This document shows positions 21,601-32,583 of a stretch of DNA of 64,000 bases, piece after piece. Numbering within the stretch: position 1 is the first letter of the stretch; each line of letters opens with the position of its first letter. The position numbers and the translations under genes were made by a program. Below the pieces are notes generated by a model. The model saw nothing but the letters and a program-made list of their open reading frames with translations, was not told the DNA's origin and did no database searches. The stretch is from Saturnia japonica (Eukaryota > Arthropoda > Insecta > Lepidoptera > Saturniidae). The stretch spans positions 27,782,653 to 27,846,652 of the forward strand of contig CM065304.1 of the NCBI GenBank assembly GCA_033032175.1, read 5' to 3'.

Positions 21601-24600
21601 TACGAATTTAATTAGTTTCTTTAAAATTTAATTACATTTATTATTAGATATAGACATATTAGACATATGAAATTGGCGTTTTGTTGAACTGGTTACTTTG
21701 ATCTCAAACATCTGTTGTCTGGTTAGAAATTCCAAATTCAAATTTATTCAAAATTTAGGCCTGTGTATTTGTGTTTCGAAATTAGTGATTCATTTGTTTT
21801 CGCACCATTTTATTTTTCTTTGACACCATTCTTTTCATAAAAGAGAAAATTTAAAATATCGCCTTATTTACGAATATAAGTTCCATTGTGGCAGCAGCGC
21901 TGCAGAATCAGCTCGAAAGATTAATGATTGTATGGGAAAACTATTGTAAAAGAAAACACGGTACGTTTTTGGTTCCAACGTTTTCGTTCTGGAAATTTTG
22001 ACCTACAAAACAAACCACGTGGACGGCCGGAGACCCTAGTTGAAAATGAAGAATCAAAGGTGATTGTTGAAGCAGATCATTTGCAAACCACATCAGAGTT
22101 AGCGGCTTCGATGTGAGTGATAAAAAATAAAAATCCATTCACTTGAAACAAACAAGAAAGGGAAAAAGCTCGAGAAATTAGTACCGCATGAATTGACTGA
22201 AGCACGCCAACAAACACCTATTGAGTTCCGCATTACATTACTCAACCGTCACAATAACGAGAGAATTTTGAATCGTATTGTGACGAAAAATGGATCCTTT
22301 ACGACAATCGGAAACGCTCATCACAGTGGTTGAACCCAGGAGAACCGGCCAAATCCTGTCCCAAACGAAAGTCGTCTCAGAAAAAGGTACTGGTGAGTGT
22401 TTGGTGGACCAGTGCTGGTGTCATACACTACAGCTTCGTAAGATCTGTCAAGACGATAATGGCAGATCTATATTGTCAACAATTGCAAACCATGATGGAA
22501 AAGCTAGCTGTTAAATAACCGAGACTGGTCAATATCTTAAGCCCACTGCTGCTTCAGAACAACGCTAGACCCCATACTTCACGACCGACGGTAGCTAATT
22601 AGAGGAAATGCGGTTGGAATGTCTCTGAAACCCACCATATTCCCCGGACATTACTCCAACAGATTACCACTTTATTCGGAATTTGGAAAATTTCTTGCAA
22701 GGAAAATAAATTCAATTCCGATGAAGCTGTCCAAACTGCCTTCAAAGATTTTATTGATTCTTGCTCCCACAATTTTTTCAGCAATGGATTCAATTAACTA
22801 CCTTTAAAATGGCGAAAGTGCATAGATAATAATGGTAATGATATACTTTGATTGATTAAATGTATGATTTCATAATATTTTTTTCATTTTACTTTTACCA
22901 TATAAAACGCTAATTTCATATGTAAGGACCTAATATATGGTGAACATACATTTTATTATTATGAGATCTAATAACATTTCAAAGTTCACACATGTAAACA
23001 CAATCTAAACCTAATTTATTTGTAACTTAAAAGTACTATAATGACTTAATATTAGTATACAGAGTGAAATTGAAGTTCTTCACATAAATAGAATCAGTAA
23101 TTACATTTATCTCTACTCGAGAACATGGTTTTATAAGTTAAGCCTAAATATTGTTTCAAAGCTGAGTAGTCATGTCCTTGTATGAACTCATTAATGGTGT
23201 TTGAGATACTTATGTAAGTGATGCACAGCCGTGCCAATCTTTGCAAGCCTTCCTCGGTTATCACAAATTAGAAATATTAAGTTACTTCTGCCACCAAATT
23301 CACTTTCATTCTGTATAAGTTACATTTAAGATTTATCCAATATACTTTTTTAACTTTCTAAAAGTGCTATTGATATTTTTTATTGCCTATTGAATGAAAA
23401 AAAAATTCTGTGTACCAAATTACACTAAAACTGATCAATCCGTTTTCAATAAAGCCAGACATATAGATAGACAAAAACTAGTTTAAGTCTTTTACTAAGT
23501 TGCTAAAAAAACTAGGTTTCTTTATGAAAAGTCATAGTTTATTTACCTTCGAATGCAAGTTTCTCCAAAATTAGTTCAGTTGTTTCTGAGATTAAACCGG
23601 ACAAACAAGCAGACAGAAAGACAAATGAAAAGGAAAAAATGCATTCTTGGTTAAACCTTGCAAATGCATATTATGAGCTTAAACATGTGTCTTTATTTCG
23701 AAATCACAAAGAGACATGTCAATTTTAGTTTTTACTTGTGCGTGTTTATATAAATACACTTATAATGTTTATGTGGAAAATATGAAATAAGTGACGCCGC
23801 GACGTAAGATTTAGGTACCCATGAGTATGTAATTAAAGCTGTATTAAATGATGTGTCATTGTTGTTATTTCAGACTTGTCACGGGTGATGGTTTCCAGTC
23901 ATGGATATATTAATATCATATTTGTTTTGATTGTTACATTAACACTATTAACATTATCATCAATACTATACTCCTTGCTATTTGAAAGAGTGGACTATAT
24001 AAACGAAGGTATAGTCATTTTTTGGACATTAATTCTTATTCCAAGCACAGTATATTTATATAACTAATTTCATTACTTTTCGAATATTATTATCTTGTTG
24101 TTGTGTAAATTAGGAGAAATATCACGTCTCTAGGTGGAGGGTAATAATTTTTTTTGATTGAACATCAATTTACACCATGGTCCACATTGATAGATAAGAA
24201 AAAAGTGTAGCCTAACTACACTACAAAATGCCTAAATAATATTTTATGAGATATTTTATAACTTACACTGTTTAGTCAGAAGAGCATATCCACTGATGTG
24301 GCTTAAAGAACTATTATAAAAATAATTATTGAATGAGGTATAATCTGAAATTTTCCTCCTTGGTTTTAAAATTTATTTTGATTAATTTTGCTGCCGGTAA
24401 TTCATTTGTATTAAATGTAATATGCAATATTTTGTAGTAGTCTATTAGAAAAACATGGATATACAATATATTCCTATTATTCAGTTAGTTGGGAATTTCT
24501 TTTTAGACTTTAGAAACTGGGATTTGGTTTCAATTTCTTATATTGACATGTTTAAATTAATACAAATCTCATATTGTTTTAATATGACTGATTTGACTGA

Positions 24601-27600
24601 TTTGACTGATTTGAACCAACTTCATTTTGAAGAGTTTCCTTGTGTATCTTCGAAGTTGAAGGTCCAATGCAAATAGGCTCACACTTGAGGTACCCCCATC
24701 TAACAAAGAAGTTATGAAAGTACATCCATAAAAAAATACATTCGAATAGTAACCTCTCGTCTTTTGTTGAAGTCAGTTAAAAAATCTTAAAGACCGAATT
24801 TCAACATCTGCCAAAAGGCCTTGCTACCAGATATCAGTAGAGGGAAATTAGAATGAGATCTAGTTTCAGTGGTGGCTAGAAACGAAACGACTGTTCGCAG
24901 GTCGCCGAAGCCGTAGCGAAGGTCACAACCCAAGTCATATTACGTCTTGGATGCGGGAAGATGAGGGTTCACGGACCGAAAGTCAACAGTGCTCTTATGG
25001 TAAGATAGCTTGTGAATGAATGAAATAACGAAATAAACTTTTTCAATTCCTATGGTCTTAAAAAAGTATTTAAAAGTAAAAAAAAATGAATTTATCTAGT
25101 CCACTTGTTAGCTATAAACATTTTGTTTTATACAAACGCCGACAAGACTCTTAGCTTTGATCACTGGTGTTGGCCATCCATTCACTTTTATAATTGTGCT
25201 GTATGTTTTTATACTTTACATTATGAACATTTGTCATTACAGTTGCTCTTAAATATCTTTTTACTTTAAATAATGATTTATTACTTGTTTCTTTAAATTA
25301 TTTCTTAATTTTTATATGGGTGCGGCTTCTATTACTAATTCGTTTTCGAACGATTTCTCGGGAGGGGTCTATCGATTTTGCTCTAAGTTGAGTATTTTCA
25401 AGTACCTTATAAAGTTTGCCTATAAACCTAATGTCAGCGCTCTAAGTGCCATATGTCATGAGAACTACTCCTTCAAAAGTAAAAAAATCACCATTTTTAA
25501 TCCTATTTTCAAAAAATTTGATTCTCAAAAAAGTCAAGCACGAACCGAATGATTCATATCAGATTTCCTTTATTCCATTATTGTATCGTCTAGTATGTAC
25601 AAAAAATGTTTTAGGCCTCTAGAAAATTTCAATTACTTTTTTACGGAGTTTCACTAAAAATTCAAATTTCGACTGAATTTCCTTCTATACGGCTCAATTA
25701 TTTCGCGAATTTATGCCCTTCAAGCAAGTAAATAAAATAAAAAATTCGTGCAGTGATCGCTAACACCTCGCTTCAAAGTTCGTAAATTGTAAAAATTGCT
25801 AATTTTGACCATCTAGTACGCATTTATGCACCAAAATTTTATTAGACGCAGTGTTTTATGTTCAGAACGATCCCTGTTAAGCATTTTCTACAATCCTCTG
25901 AACTTTGGTAAAATCGATAAAAATGTTGACTTCTAAATGTGTGATAAAGTTGCAAATTTTTTAAACTATTTATTTACATAGCTTTAATTTGGCTAAAATT
26001 ACACCAAAACGAATTCTATGTGACGTAAATAACTTATGAAGAACTTATGTTAAAATCTAATCATCATGAAAGCATGATAGGAAATTTAATGGTGATTCTC
26101 GACAGACCTTCTCGAACATGACCTATGACACTTAGAAGGCTGAAATTTGGTATGTAGGCATACTATATAAGGTACTTGAAAATACTCAACTTAATTACTC
26201 ACTTATAAATATATTTTCAACGATTTCTTTAGTATCAATGTGGTATATGGTGAAAATAACTGATTGATTGTTATTAATAACCGCTGGATGGTAGGACACG
26301 ATAATTGTGTCCGATTGGATTGTGGCCTCAATAGACCTAGATGTAACACTGCCATATTTGCACGCTTAGGTGTGTCATATTCCGGGAGCAGACCGTGTAT
26401 GTATGTAATCAAGTGGGGTGGTAGAAATTTATAATCGACTGGGTGGCGCGCGACCACCATGCACGTAATGATAAACACGTCACAGTGACTTTCTTTTGAT
26501 CAAAAAGCAAGCACTCGATTATTGTTTATAGAAAAGTAAAATAAATATCATTTAAGTACATAAGCTTGGTGACCCCGACGTGATTGGAAGAAATAAAAAT
26601 TACCGGCGAAATCTAGAAGACTGAAGGTAGAACGGTGGCATGACGATGGCAGAGGAAACAGCGCTTAAGCGGAGCGGGTAAATCGGCTGGCGCGGCGCGA
26701 CGTCTACGTTCCGCATGCCGCATGGAAACGCCTGCATCGACGCTTCGTGTATATAACGCACGTCTCGCAATGAACCGCTCTGCGCTTGGTAATAGATTGC
26801 GGCCTAAATCAACAATTCATCAAAGTTTGAAGTCGGTATATTTATTGCTTGTTATTATTTGTTTGTATTTGTAATAATACTTTGTTGGTTTTATACTACT
26901 TTCTACAATACAATATTATTTGCGCCTAGAAAATGACAACGTTAAAATTGCTATCTTAATTATAAGTATATGATAGCAATCATATAACTTTATTTGACAA
27001 ATTCTTATCGTCAATAATCAACATACCACCTGAAAAGTTAAATAAGCGACGAGTTCTCTAGTCGTGTAGATAAATTAAAAGAAATGTCTTGTTCATTTAA
27101 AGAAACCCAAATGAAAATTGAACCACTGTACGAATTTGTTGAAAGTGAACAATTTCGGGACAGGGAAATTAGGTACTGAAAATATATTGTTTAGTTTATT
27201 AAACAATGGCAAGAAGTACTTTTTAAGAGCGTTACTGACTGCTGTAGTCAGTTTATGATTAAACCAGCCCAAGAACGAATTGGGTGTTCTAAACTAGAAA
27301 ATACTAATCTATGCGTTTCTAGTATAAATAACAACACAATTAATATCACTGAACATTGTAATCCTACTAATATAATAAATGTGAAAGTGTGTATGTTTGG
27401 ATGTTTGTTACTCAATCACGCTAAAAGGGCTGAACAGATCTCAATGACATTTGGCACACAGATAGTCTATGACCTGGAATAACACATAGGGTACTTTTTG
27501 TCCCGGTAAAAGTAAACATAAATCATAGTTTAACCAATGTTATCTTACAAAAATAATAAATGGAAAGTTTGTATGTGTGTTACTCAATCACGCAAAAACG

Positions 27601-30600
27601 GCGATTTTTTTGGTTTTGTCGTGTTTCGAGATCAGTCTGTGTATATCCAATAATACGCAGACGAAAACGCGGGTATCAGCTAGCTTAAAATAAAATCAAT
27701 AAGCAGCTCCTTTATGTATAACAGTCACATGTTAAATTCTACCCATTATAATAATCACTTTGCCTCACAAGAATAGCCTTTTATGAATAGGAACATATAA
27801 ACTAATATTTCGAACAACATTAAGCTAGCTGAACCTAAGTTTTATCAGTCAGCCAAGATTAACTTGCTTTCAGTTGCCGGTATATTTTAGGACTTGACTG
27901 GTTCACGTAAGTTAAAATTGGGACCAAACAAACCTATACTATTGGAAACAAAATTAGGTTGGATAGTATCTGGGCCCATTTGGGAACATAAATTAAAATT
28001 CTAAACGAATACAATGTCATTCCAGTCAAGGCATAAAATTACAATTAACTAAATTATGGGACCTAAGTTGTACCCTACTAAATTTAAGTCTTAAGGAAAA
28101 TAATGATTGAGAGCAACTTTTTGCCAATTGTTACAAAAATGGTAGATTACTTGTATAGATTCCACTTCGCGAGTTACCAGATATCGAACTAATTAAAGAA
28201 GTTTCTAAGTCGATGATTTTTATCTGACGCACAAATAAAAAAACTACACTAACCGATATTCCGTACCAATGCACGATCAATTTTTGAAAGTAATATAACG
28301 ACATCAGCAAATAATCTTGATATATGTTTATTTTGAAGTGCATTAGGTTTAAAATGGAATCTATGTGGAGATGATTTTGAATTTCCCGTTCATAGTATAG
28401 CTCCAGCATTAGTTACAAAAAGATCAATCGTATCTAGCTCAGAAAAATTGTTTGATTCTTTACGATTGTTAGGTTTGTGCACTATTACTCCTAAAATTAT
28501 TCTTTAAAAACGGTAGTTTACTAAATTGTTTTGGAATGACCCTGTTCAACCAGAGTTAGAAAAGATGTGCAATAATTTTGTGTTGAGTTTAAATACTTTG
28601 ACTACCATTCAAATACCTAGGTGTATAATAATAAATAATGGATATGATATGGAGCTTCATACGTTTTCATATGTACCTATCTCAAGCTGCATAAGTTGCC
28701 TGTGATAATATGAGATTAGTTGATATATTTGGAAATATTTTGCTCAGATTTCTTTGTGCAAAAATAAGGGTAACTCCTTTGAAATCTGTTGCTATTCCGC
28801 GTTTAGAGCTTTTTGCTGTTCAACTAGCAGCTCGTCTGTGTGACAAGGTTAAAAATTCTATTTGACGTAATATTTCAAAACTAATTTATTAGAGGGATTC
28901 CACAGTTGTTCAACCTTGTGAGCGCCAAATATTTGTAGCTAATCGAGTAAATTAAATTTGAGATCGCACTTCAATTACTTCTTGGAAACATGTGACAGGT
29001 CAAGGAAATTCTGCTTACATGGCTTCAAGAGGTTTAGATCCGAAAAACATTAAACGGACCCCACTATGGTGGAACGGGCCTACTTTTCTGAAAATGAATC
29101 CAGAAAGCTGGCCAAAAAAACTTCACTCCAATTACCGATGTACATGAAAAAAAAATCTACTATTATATTATACTAAAACATACTACCTATAATAGATCTG
29201 CAACATGCACTTCAGCTACTGTTTATACAACTAATACTACTGAATATTCTACACAAAAAGAAATTCATACATTTTGATAAATATTCAAATTTACTTACCT
29301 TACAAAGAGTGTTAGCTTATGTCATGCATTTTACTTTTAATTCAAAATATAAATGCGAAGAAGATTGGTCTTTTAACCTGTGTAGAATTAGAAATGTCAT
29401 AAAACGAATTAATTAATCTACATGAAATGGAGTGTTTTTATAATGACATGACGATTTTATCTAAACGCAAAAACTTATCAATTAAATCTAAATTATTGTC
29501 GCTTAGCCCATTTGTTGATCAAATTGGCATACTTCGTGTCGCTGGTCGAATCCAAAATTCTTAATTTATTAATTATTAAGATATTAATACAATCATCGTA
29601 AACTTACTTGCTCCAAGAGTAACTCCGAACATTCCAATTAAGTGGTGTCGACTTTACTGGTCTCTATTACATCACTGATACCAAGGGTCGTGATTGTCGA
29701 ATTAGTAAATGTTATCTATGCCTTTTTCTTTGTTTAGCAACTAAGGTTTTGCATTTAAAACTTGCAAGTGATCATTCTTCTGATGTTTTTATACTTTTTT
29801 GTAGGCGCAAATAATGAGTTGATAAGTTTTTTTTAAACCAAGCAATTAAAATATTACCGCTTTTACATACAGTGAAGGCATACAATCTATAATTTCACCC
29901 GCTTGCTCTCCGCATTTTGGTGAACTTTGGGAAGCAGATGTCAAGTCCTCAAAATTTCATATGACAAGAATGCTGGGAAATCAACATTTAACATCCGAGG
30001 AGCCATGTAACTTATTTACCTTAAAAAGAAGCTATCTTTAACTCTAGGCCATCAGCGCCACTATCTACGGATCCTGATGACTTGTGCACCTTAACTTCGG
30101 ACCACTTCCTCATCGGTAGATCGCTTACTTCACTTCCAGCACCAGTTTTACTAGAAGTCAATGTCAATAGATTTTATAGATTCCAGTATATTGAACAAAG
30201 GCGACAGTATTTCTGGGAATGTTGGTGTCATGAATATCTGAGTGAAATGCAACAACGAACGAAATGGAAACTGGACAAAAAAGGGCTTCAAGAAGGACCT
30301 AGCGGTTCTCAAAGATGCAAACCTACCCCCATTAAGCTCGTGTCTAGGATGCATCCATAAGCTCATACATGCATCTGGTGGAATATCACGAGTAGCTGAA
30401 AATAAAACAAAGGGCAACATTCGGCGAGCCATTACTAGAATTTGCCTACTAATAACTATTTCTTCTCGAGACTCATTGTTTTTAATGACACTGCGGGGAA
30501 CGGTGAAGGATGCGGAGTGTGGCGGCGTTCGGAGCGCGCCACTGAACTTCAGACCATCACGAAGCAATCACTCGATTATTGTTATTTTTCTATGTTAAAT

Positions 30601-32583
30601 AAAAGTTGCAATAAATATGAATAAATACTATCAAAAAGTAAAACAATTATCATTTGCCAGTATGTATCCAGGTGGCGAGAGGCTTCCAGGCCAGCATGGT
30701 AGCGCTTACCTTCCAGCCACATTAAAAAAAATACTTCAAATATTTGATACCTATCTTTAGTAGTCATTTATGTTTAATTGTTTGGGTCGTGTAGTGGTTT
30801 TTCAATCACATGGTGTCCGTGACGTCACGACTCTAGATATTTTCTGGGTGTTTTACTGTTCCGTGCTTGGAATAAGACTGTTATCATTTAGTTCAGATAT
30901 CAATTGTAGAGAAAAATAATATATAATTTTTTAATATGTCCCATACGCTAAGTAAATTTTACGTTATTGTTCATATTCTAAAATTAATTTGTTTAACTAT
31001 TTACAGCGGACTCATTGTTAATAGCAAAGGATCATCTTAGAGTAGTCTCAAGGTCAGACTGGTTGGCACAACCTACGGAAGGTGCAATTGATAAAATCAG
31101 GCAACCTGTACCTTGGGTAATTATAACTCACACTGCTACGGACAATTGTACATATCAGGTAAACAATTTGTATTCTTTGAGTGCATGAAGTATTTAATAA
31201 ACAAACAGTTTCAAAAAACTTGTTGTTCGAAAAAAAATTAACATTTCATTGATATTATTATTATAAATCGTCGATGTACGAAACTTTTGCCATAATAAAA
31301 AACCCACTTCTTACTCTAAATATGGTTGGTTACATACAGTTTGTTTATGATGTTTGTTAGCATATTTATAATACTTATTATGATTCTATACCGGACGCAC
31401 AAAAATTGTTGTATGTTACTTTAAAATCTTATGTTCTACTAGGGTTGCCACCCGTACTATATTACTATATTTTACTCAATTGTACTATAAATTATAGAAA
31501 AAATAATATAGGACGAAAAATACTATTCAACAGTCACTATTATTTTATATTATTTTGTTAAATTAAACAGAAGGGCAAATTATCATTGAAATTTATTTAC
31601 ATTTTGTCAGTCATATTTTGCATCACGTCTCACAGACCACAGAATATTTTCGTCTGAGTTTTACATGTATTCAACAAAACTGTGGAGGTTTTTTTTCAAA
31701 TTTGTGTTCTGCATTTAAATATTTTGGTGGAATAAAAAAACTCACATACTTGAACCCTGTACACATTACACTCTTTTTTTTGGGCAGTTGATTAATAATG
31801 ATTAAAAACAAATGTGTACTTTATTTTTTCTTAATTTTCCAAAAAAGTACTCTATATTTTTTTTCAGTTGTTTGAAAAATATACTATTTTTCTTTCAAAA
31901 AAGGCGGCATCCCTAGTCCTGCACACATATTTAAATCATGCCTCTTTTAAAACGGGGCAAGCACAGAACGCGTCCTTCCACTTGTTACAATCCTGGCATC
32001 TTAAGCTTCTTTCGCGCTTTGAAATTTCACAGTGCCCCTAACCTCTCTTTGAATCCCCCCTTCCTCAAGGAGCTCTGGAAACCCTACCCACCGTAGGAAC
32101 AACACTACATTATTATGTGCGTAATCACTACGTTTTTTTAGATGTGTGAGTAATTATATATTTATATTACAGAGCGAATGTGTTCTACGGGTACGCCTCA
32201 TTCAAATGTTCCATATAGAGTCAAGAAACTGGTCCGATATTGGGTATAATTTTTTAGTCGGCGGCGATGGTTCTGCTTATTACGGACGCGGTTGGGATCA
32301 AGTTGGAGCTCACACACTTGGCTACAATAAATATAGTATAGGTATTGCCTTCATAGGTACGTTTAACAACGAGCCGCCGCCGGTGAAGCAATTGGAAGCA
32401 TGTAAGAAATTAATAAAAAGAGGTGTCGCTTTGGGTAAATTGGACAAGAATTATAAATTGTTTGCCCATCGGCAGTTGGCCTCTACGCTCAGTCCCGGTG
32501 ATAAACTATTCAATATACTCAAAGAATGGCCGCATTTCGTTAAAAATTTAACTGATGTAAACGAATTGATACCGAATTATTGA
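18603..32583 (+). CDS. Transmembrane peptidoglycan recognition protein, PGRP-LC type
   Basis: Exons 18603-18999, 20820-20972, 31007-31158 and 32173-32583 join in phase (1, 1, 0) into 370 aa. Residues 1-132 are hydrophilic and contain ITVADSKNVQFGNNTYFNG (73-91), resembling the cryptic RHIM of PGRP-LC, PGRP-LE and IMD, through which these proteins signal. Residues ~145-167 (ITCSAVCIVIIGGICAVISV) form one membrane segment, consistent with a type II protein. The PGRP domain spans about 194-360, with THTATDNC, WSDIGYNFLVGGDG, YYGRGWDQVGAH, SIGIAFIGTF and HRQLASTLSPGDKLF; C231 and C237 should form the conserved disulphide. Of the zinc ligands, Y259 and H333 remain, but the first His is T224 and the Cys is S341. 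It should therefore bind peptidoglycan without amidase activity and act as an IMD-pathway receptor. The receptor role is inferred from architecture; orthology to PGRP-LC is not tested. Confidence 0.92.
19322..19650 (-). mobile_element. tRNA-derived SINE in PGRP intron 1
   Basis: Minus strand: the head GCCTCATTAGCCTAGTGGTT (A-box-like) and GGTTCGATTCC (B box, plus coordinates ~19585-19595) resemble a tRNA, followed by a ~250-bp unrelated body. The tRNA part cannot fold as a full cloverleaf by eye and continues into the body without a terminator, so it is a SINE and not a tRNA gene. Confidence 0.7.
20030..20225 (+). pseudogene. PIF/Harbinger transposase N-terminal remnant
   Basis: Frame reads LEFGEYHHLCRELQMYEDHF, then YKYFHMSKKRFEA, a stop, and NWRQAISTREKHAVC. 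The order G-E-x-H, E-L-x-x-x-E-x-x-F-x-x-Y-F-x-M-S and the I-S/T-x-E-x-x-A-V block match the start of Harbinger (DDE_4) transposases. Only ~65 residues remain, with one in-frame stop. The DDE core is absent. The unrelated GC-richer sequence that follows (20260-20580) may be another insertion. Confidence 0.65.
20340..20585 (+). other. GC-richer promoter-like block, possibly an LTR
   Basis: It contains GTCTATTTAAATAGTGG (TATA-like), CGACCTGCACTCGTTCTCTG and an end with TATAGTCTTTCAACATAAT before an A-run. Composition differs from the flanking intron. No coding or terminal repeats were recognised, so the LTR idea is weak. Confidence 0.3.
21655..22932 (+). mobile_element. Mariner (mori-like), nearly full length, decayed
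   Basis: The right end AAGGACCTA with TTTCATATG matches the inverted left end ACATATGAAATTGGCG; the outermost left bases are damaged. The transposase frame is broken by many stops but the domains are in order: FWFQRFRSGNFDLQNKPRGR near 21970, LVPHELTEARQQ, ITLLNRHNNERILNRIV, and YSPDITPTDYHFIRNLENFL near 22640. It lies in PGRP intron 2. Confidence 0.88.
23874..24067 (+). other. Candidate alternative exon of PGRP encoding a second hydrophobic segment
   Basis: A strong acceptor (TTGTTGTTATTTCAG|AC) opens a frame in phase 1, matching PGRP exon 2. It encodes YLSRVMVSSHGYINIIFVLI followed by TLTLLTLSSILYSLLF. It can end in two ways. It can splice at GAAG|GTATAG (24008), which keeps phase 1 so exon 31007 still joins in frame (a 135-bp cassette). 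Or it can run to the stop at 24065-24067, giving a receptor with no PGRP domain. The donor is weak, so the truncated form may be the likelier one. No homology is recognised. Confidence 0.4.
24720..25030 (+). repeat. Fragments of dispersed repeats
   Basis: 24720-24785 (CATTCGAATAGTAACCTC and TCGTCTTTTGTTGAAGTCAG) belongs to the same family as 9500-9695. 24880-25020 holds a GC-richer block (GGTCACAACCCAAGTCATAT, CTTGGATGCGGGAAGATGAG) that looks like the 3' end of a LINE or an old element. No protein is supported. Confidence 0.45.
25384..26194. mobile_element. Foldback / long terminal inverted repeat element, ~811 bp
   Basis: The left arm 25384-25510 starts TAAGTTGAGTATTTTCAAGT. The right arm 26065-26194 is its inverse (ACTTGAAAATACTCAACTTA). 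Both arms continue with a CCTAATGTCAGC / CCAAATTTCAGC block, a CTAAGTG block, GTCAT and ATCACCATT. The middle (25511-26064) is AT-rich with no coding. It is a non-autonomous DNA element of unknown superfamily in PGRP intron 2. Confidence 0.75.
26540..30620 (+). mobile_element. Decayed BEL/Pao LTR retrotransposon
   Basis: TTGGTGACCCCGACGTGATT at 26567 is a primer-binding-site-like / gag-leader motif. Gag remnant near 27050-27180 (KETQMKIEPLYEFVESEQFR). Protease region near 27930 (LETKLGWIVSG). RT/RNase H near 28770 (TPLKSVAIPRLELFAVQLAA). Integrase near 29640-29760 (FQLSGVDFTGLYY and LFLCLATKVLHLKL). C-terminus at 30085-30420 (LTSDHFLIGRSLTSLPAPVL and GNIRRAITRIC). Many frameshifts, stops and gaps. 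The 3' part (CACTCGATTATTGTTATTTT, 30570) resembles GCACTCGATTATTGTTTATA at 26511, plausibly LTR copies. A Helitron is nested at 27362-27683. Confidence 0.85.
27362..27683 (+). mobile_element. Helitron (Lep1-like) nested in BEL/Pao
   Basis: Starts TCCTACTAATATAATAAATG, with AAAAGGGCTGAACAGATCTC, AATGACATTTGGCACACAGA and CCTGGAATAACACATAGGGT inside, and ends in a CGCAGACGAAAACGCGGG hairpin followed by TATCAGCTAG (CTRR end). A textbook non-autonomous lepidopteran Helitron layout, about 322 bp. Confidence 0.88.
31440..31915. mobile_element. hAT-like MITE between the two PGRP-domain exons
   Basis: Left end TAGGGTTGCCACCCG and right end GGCGGCATCCCTA are inverted repeats (TAGGG T/A TGCC A/G CC). 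The flanks GTTCTAC and GTCCTGC may be a worn 7-8 bp target duplication. 476 bp, AT-rich, non-coding. It sits in the 1-kb intron that splits the PGRP domain. Confidence 0.6.
31930..32105 (+). repeat. SINE-like dispersed repeat in PGRP intron 3
   Basis: AAGGAGCTCTGGAAACCCTA followed by CCCACCGTAGGAAC matches AAGGAGCTCTAGAAACCTTA / CTCACCACAGGAAC at 43839-43872. It ends about 70 bp before the last PGRP exon. Confidence 0.6.

Noticed and set aside
30151..30567. 138-codon minus-strand frame
   Set aside because: Antisense to the BEL/Pao integrase C-terminus, which is clearly recognisable on the plus strand.
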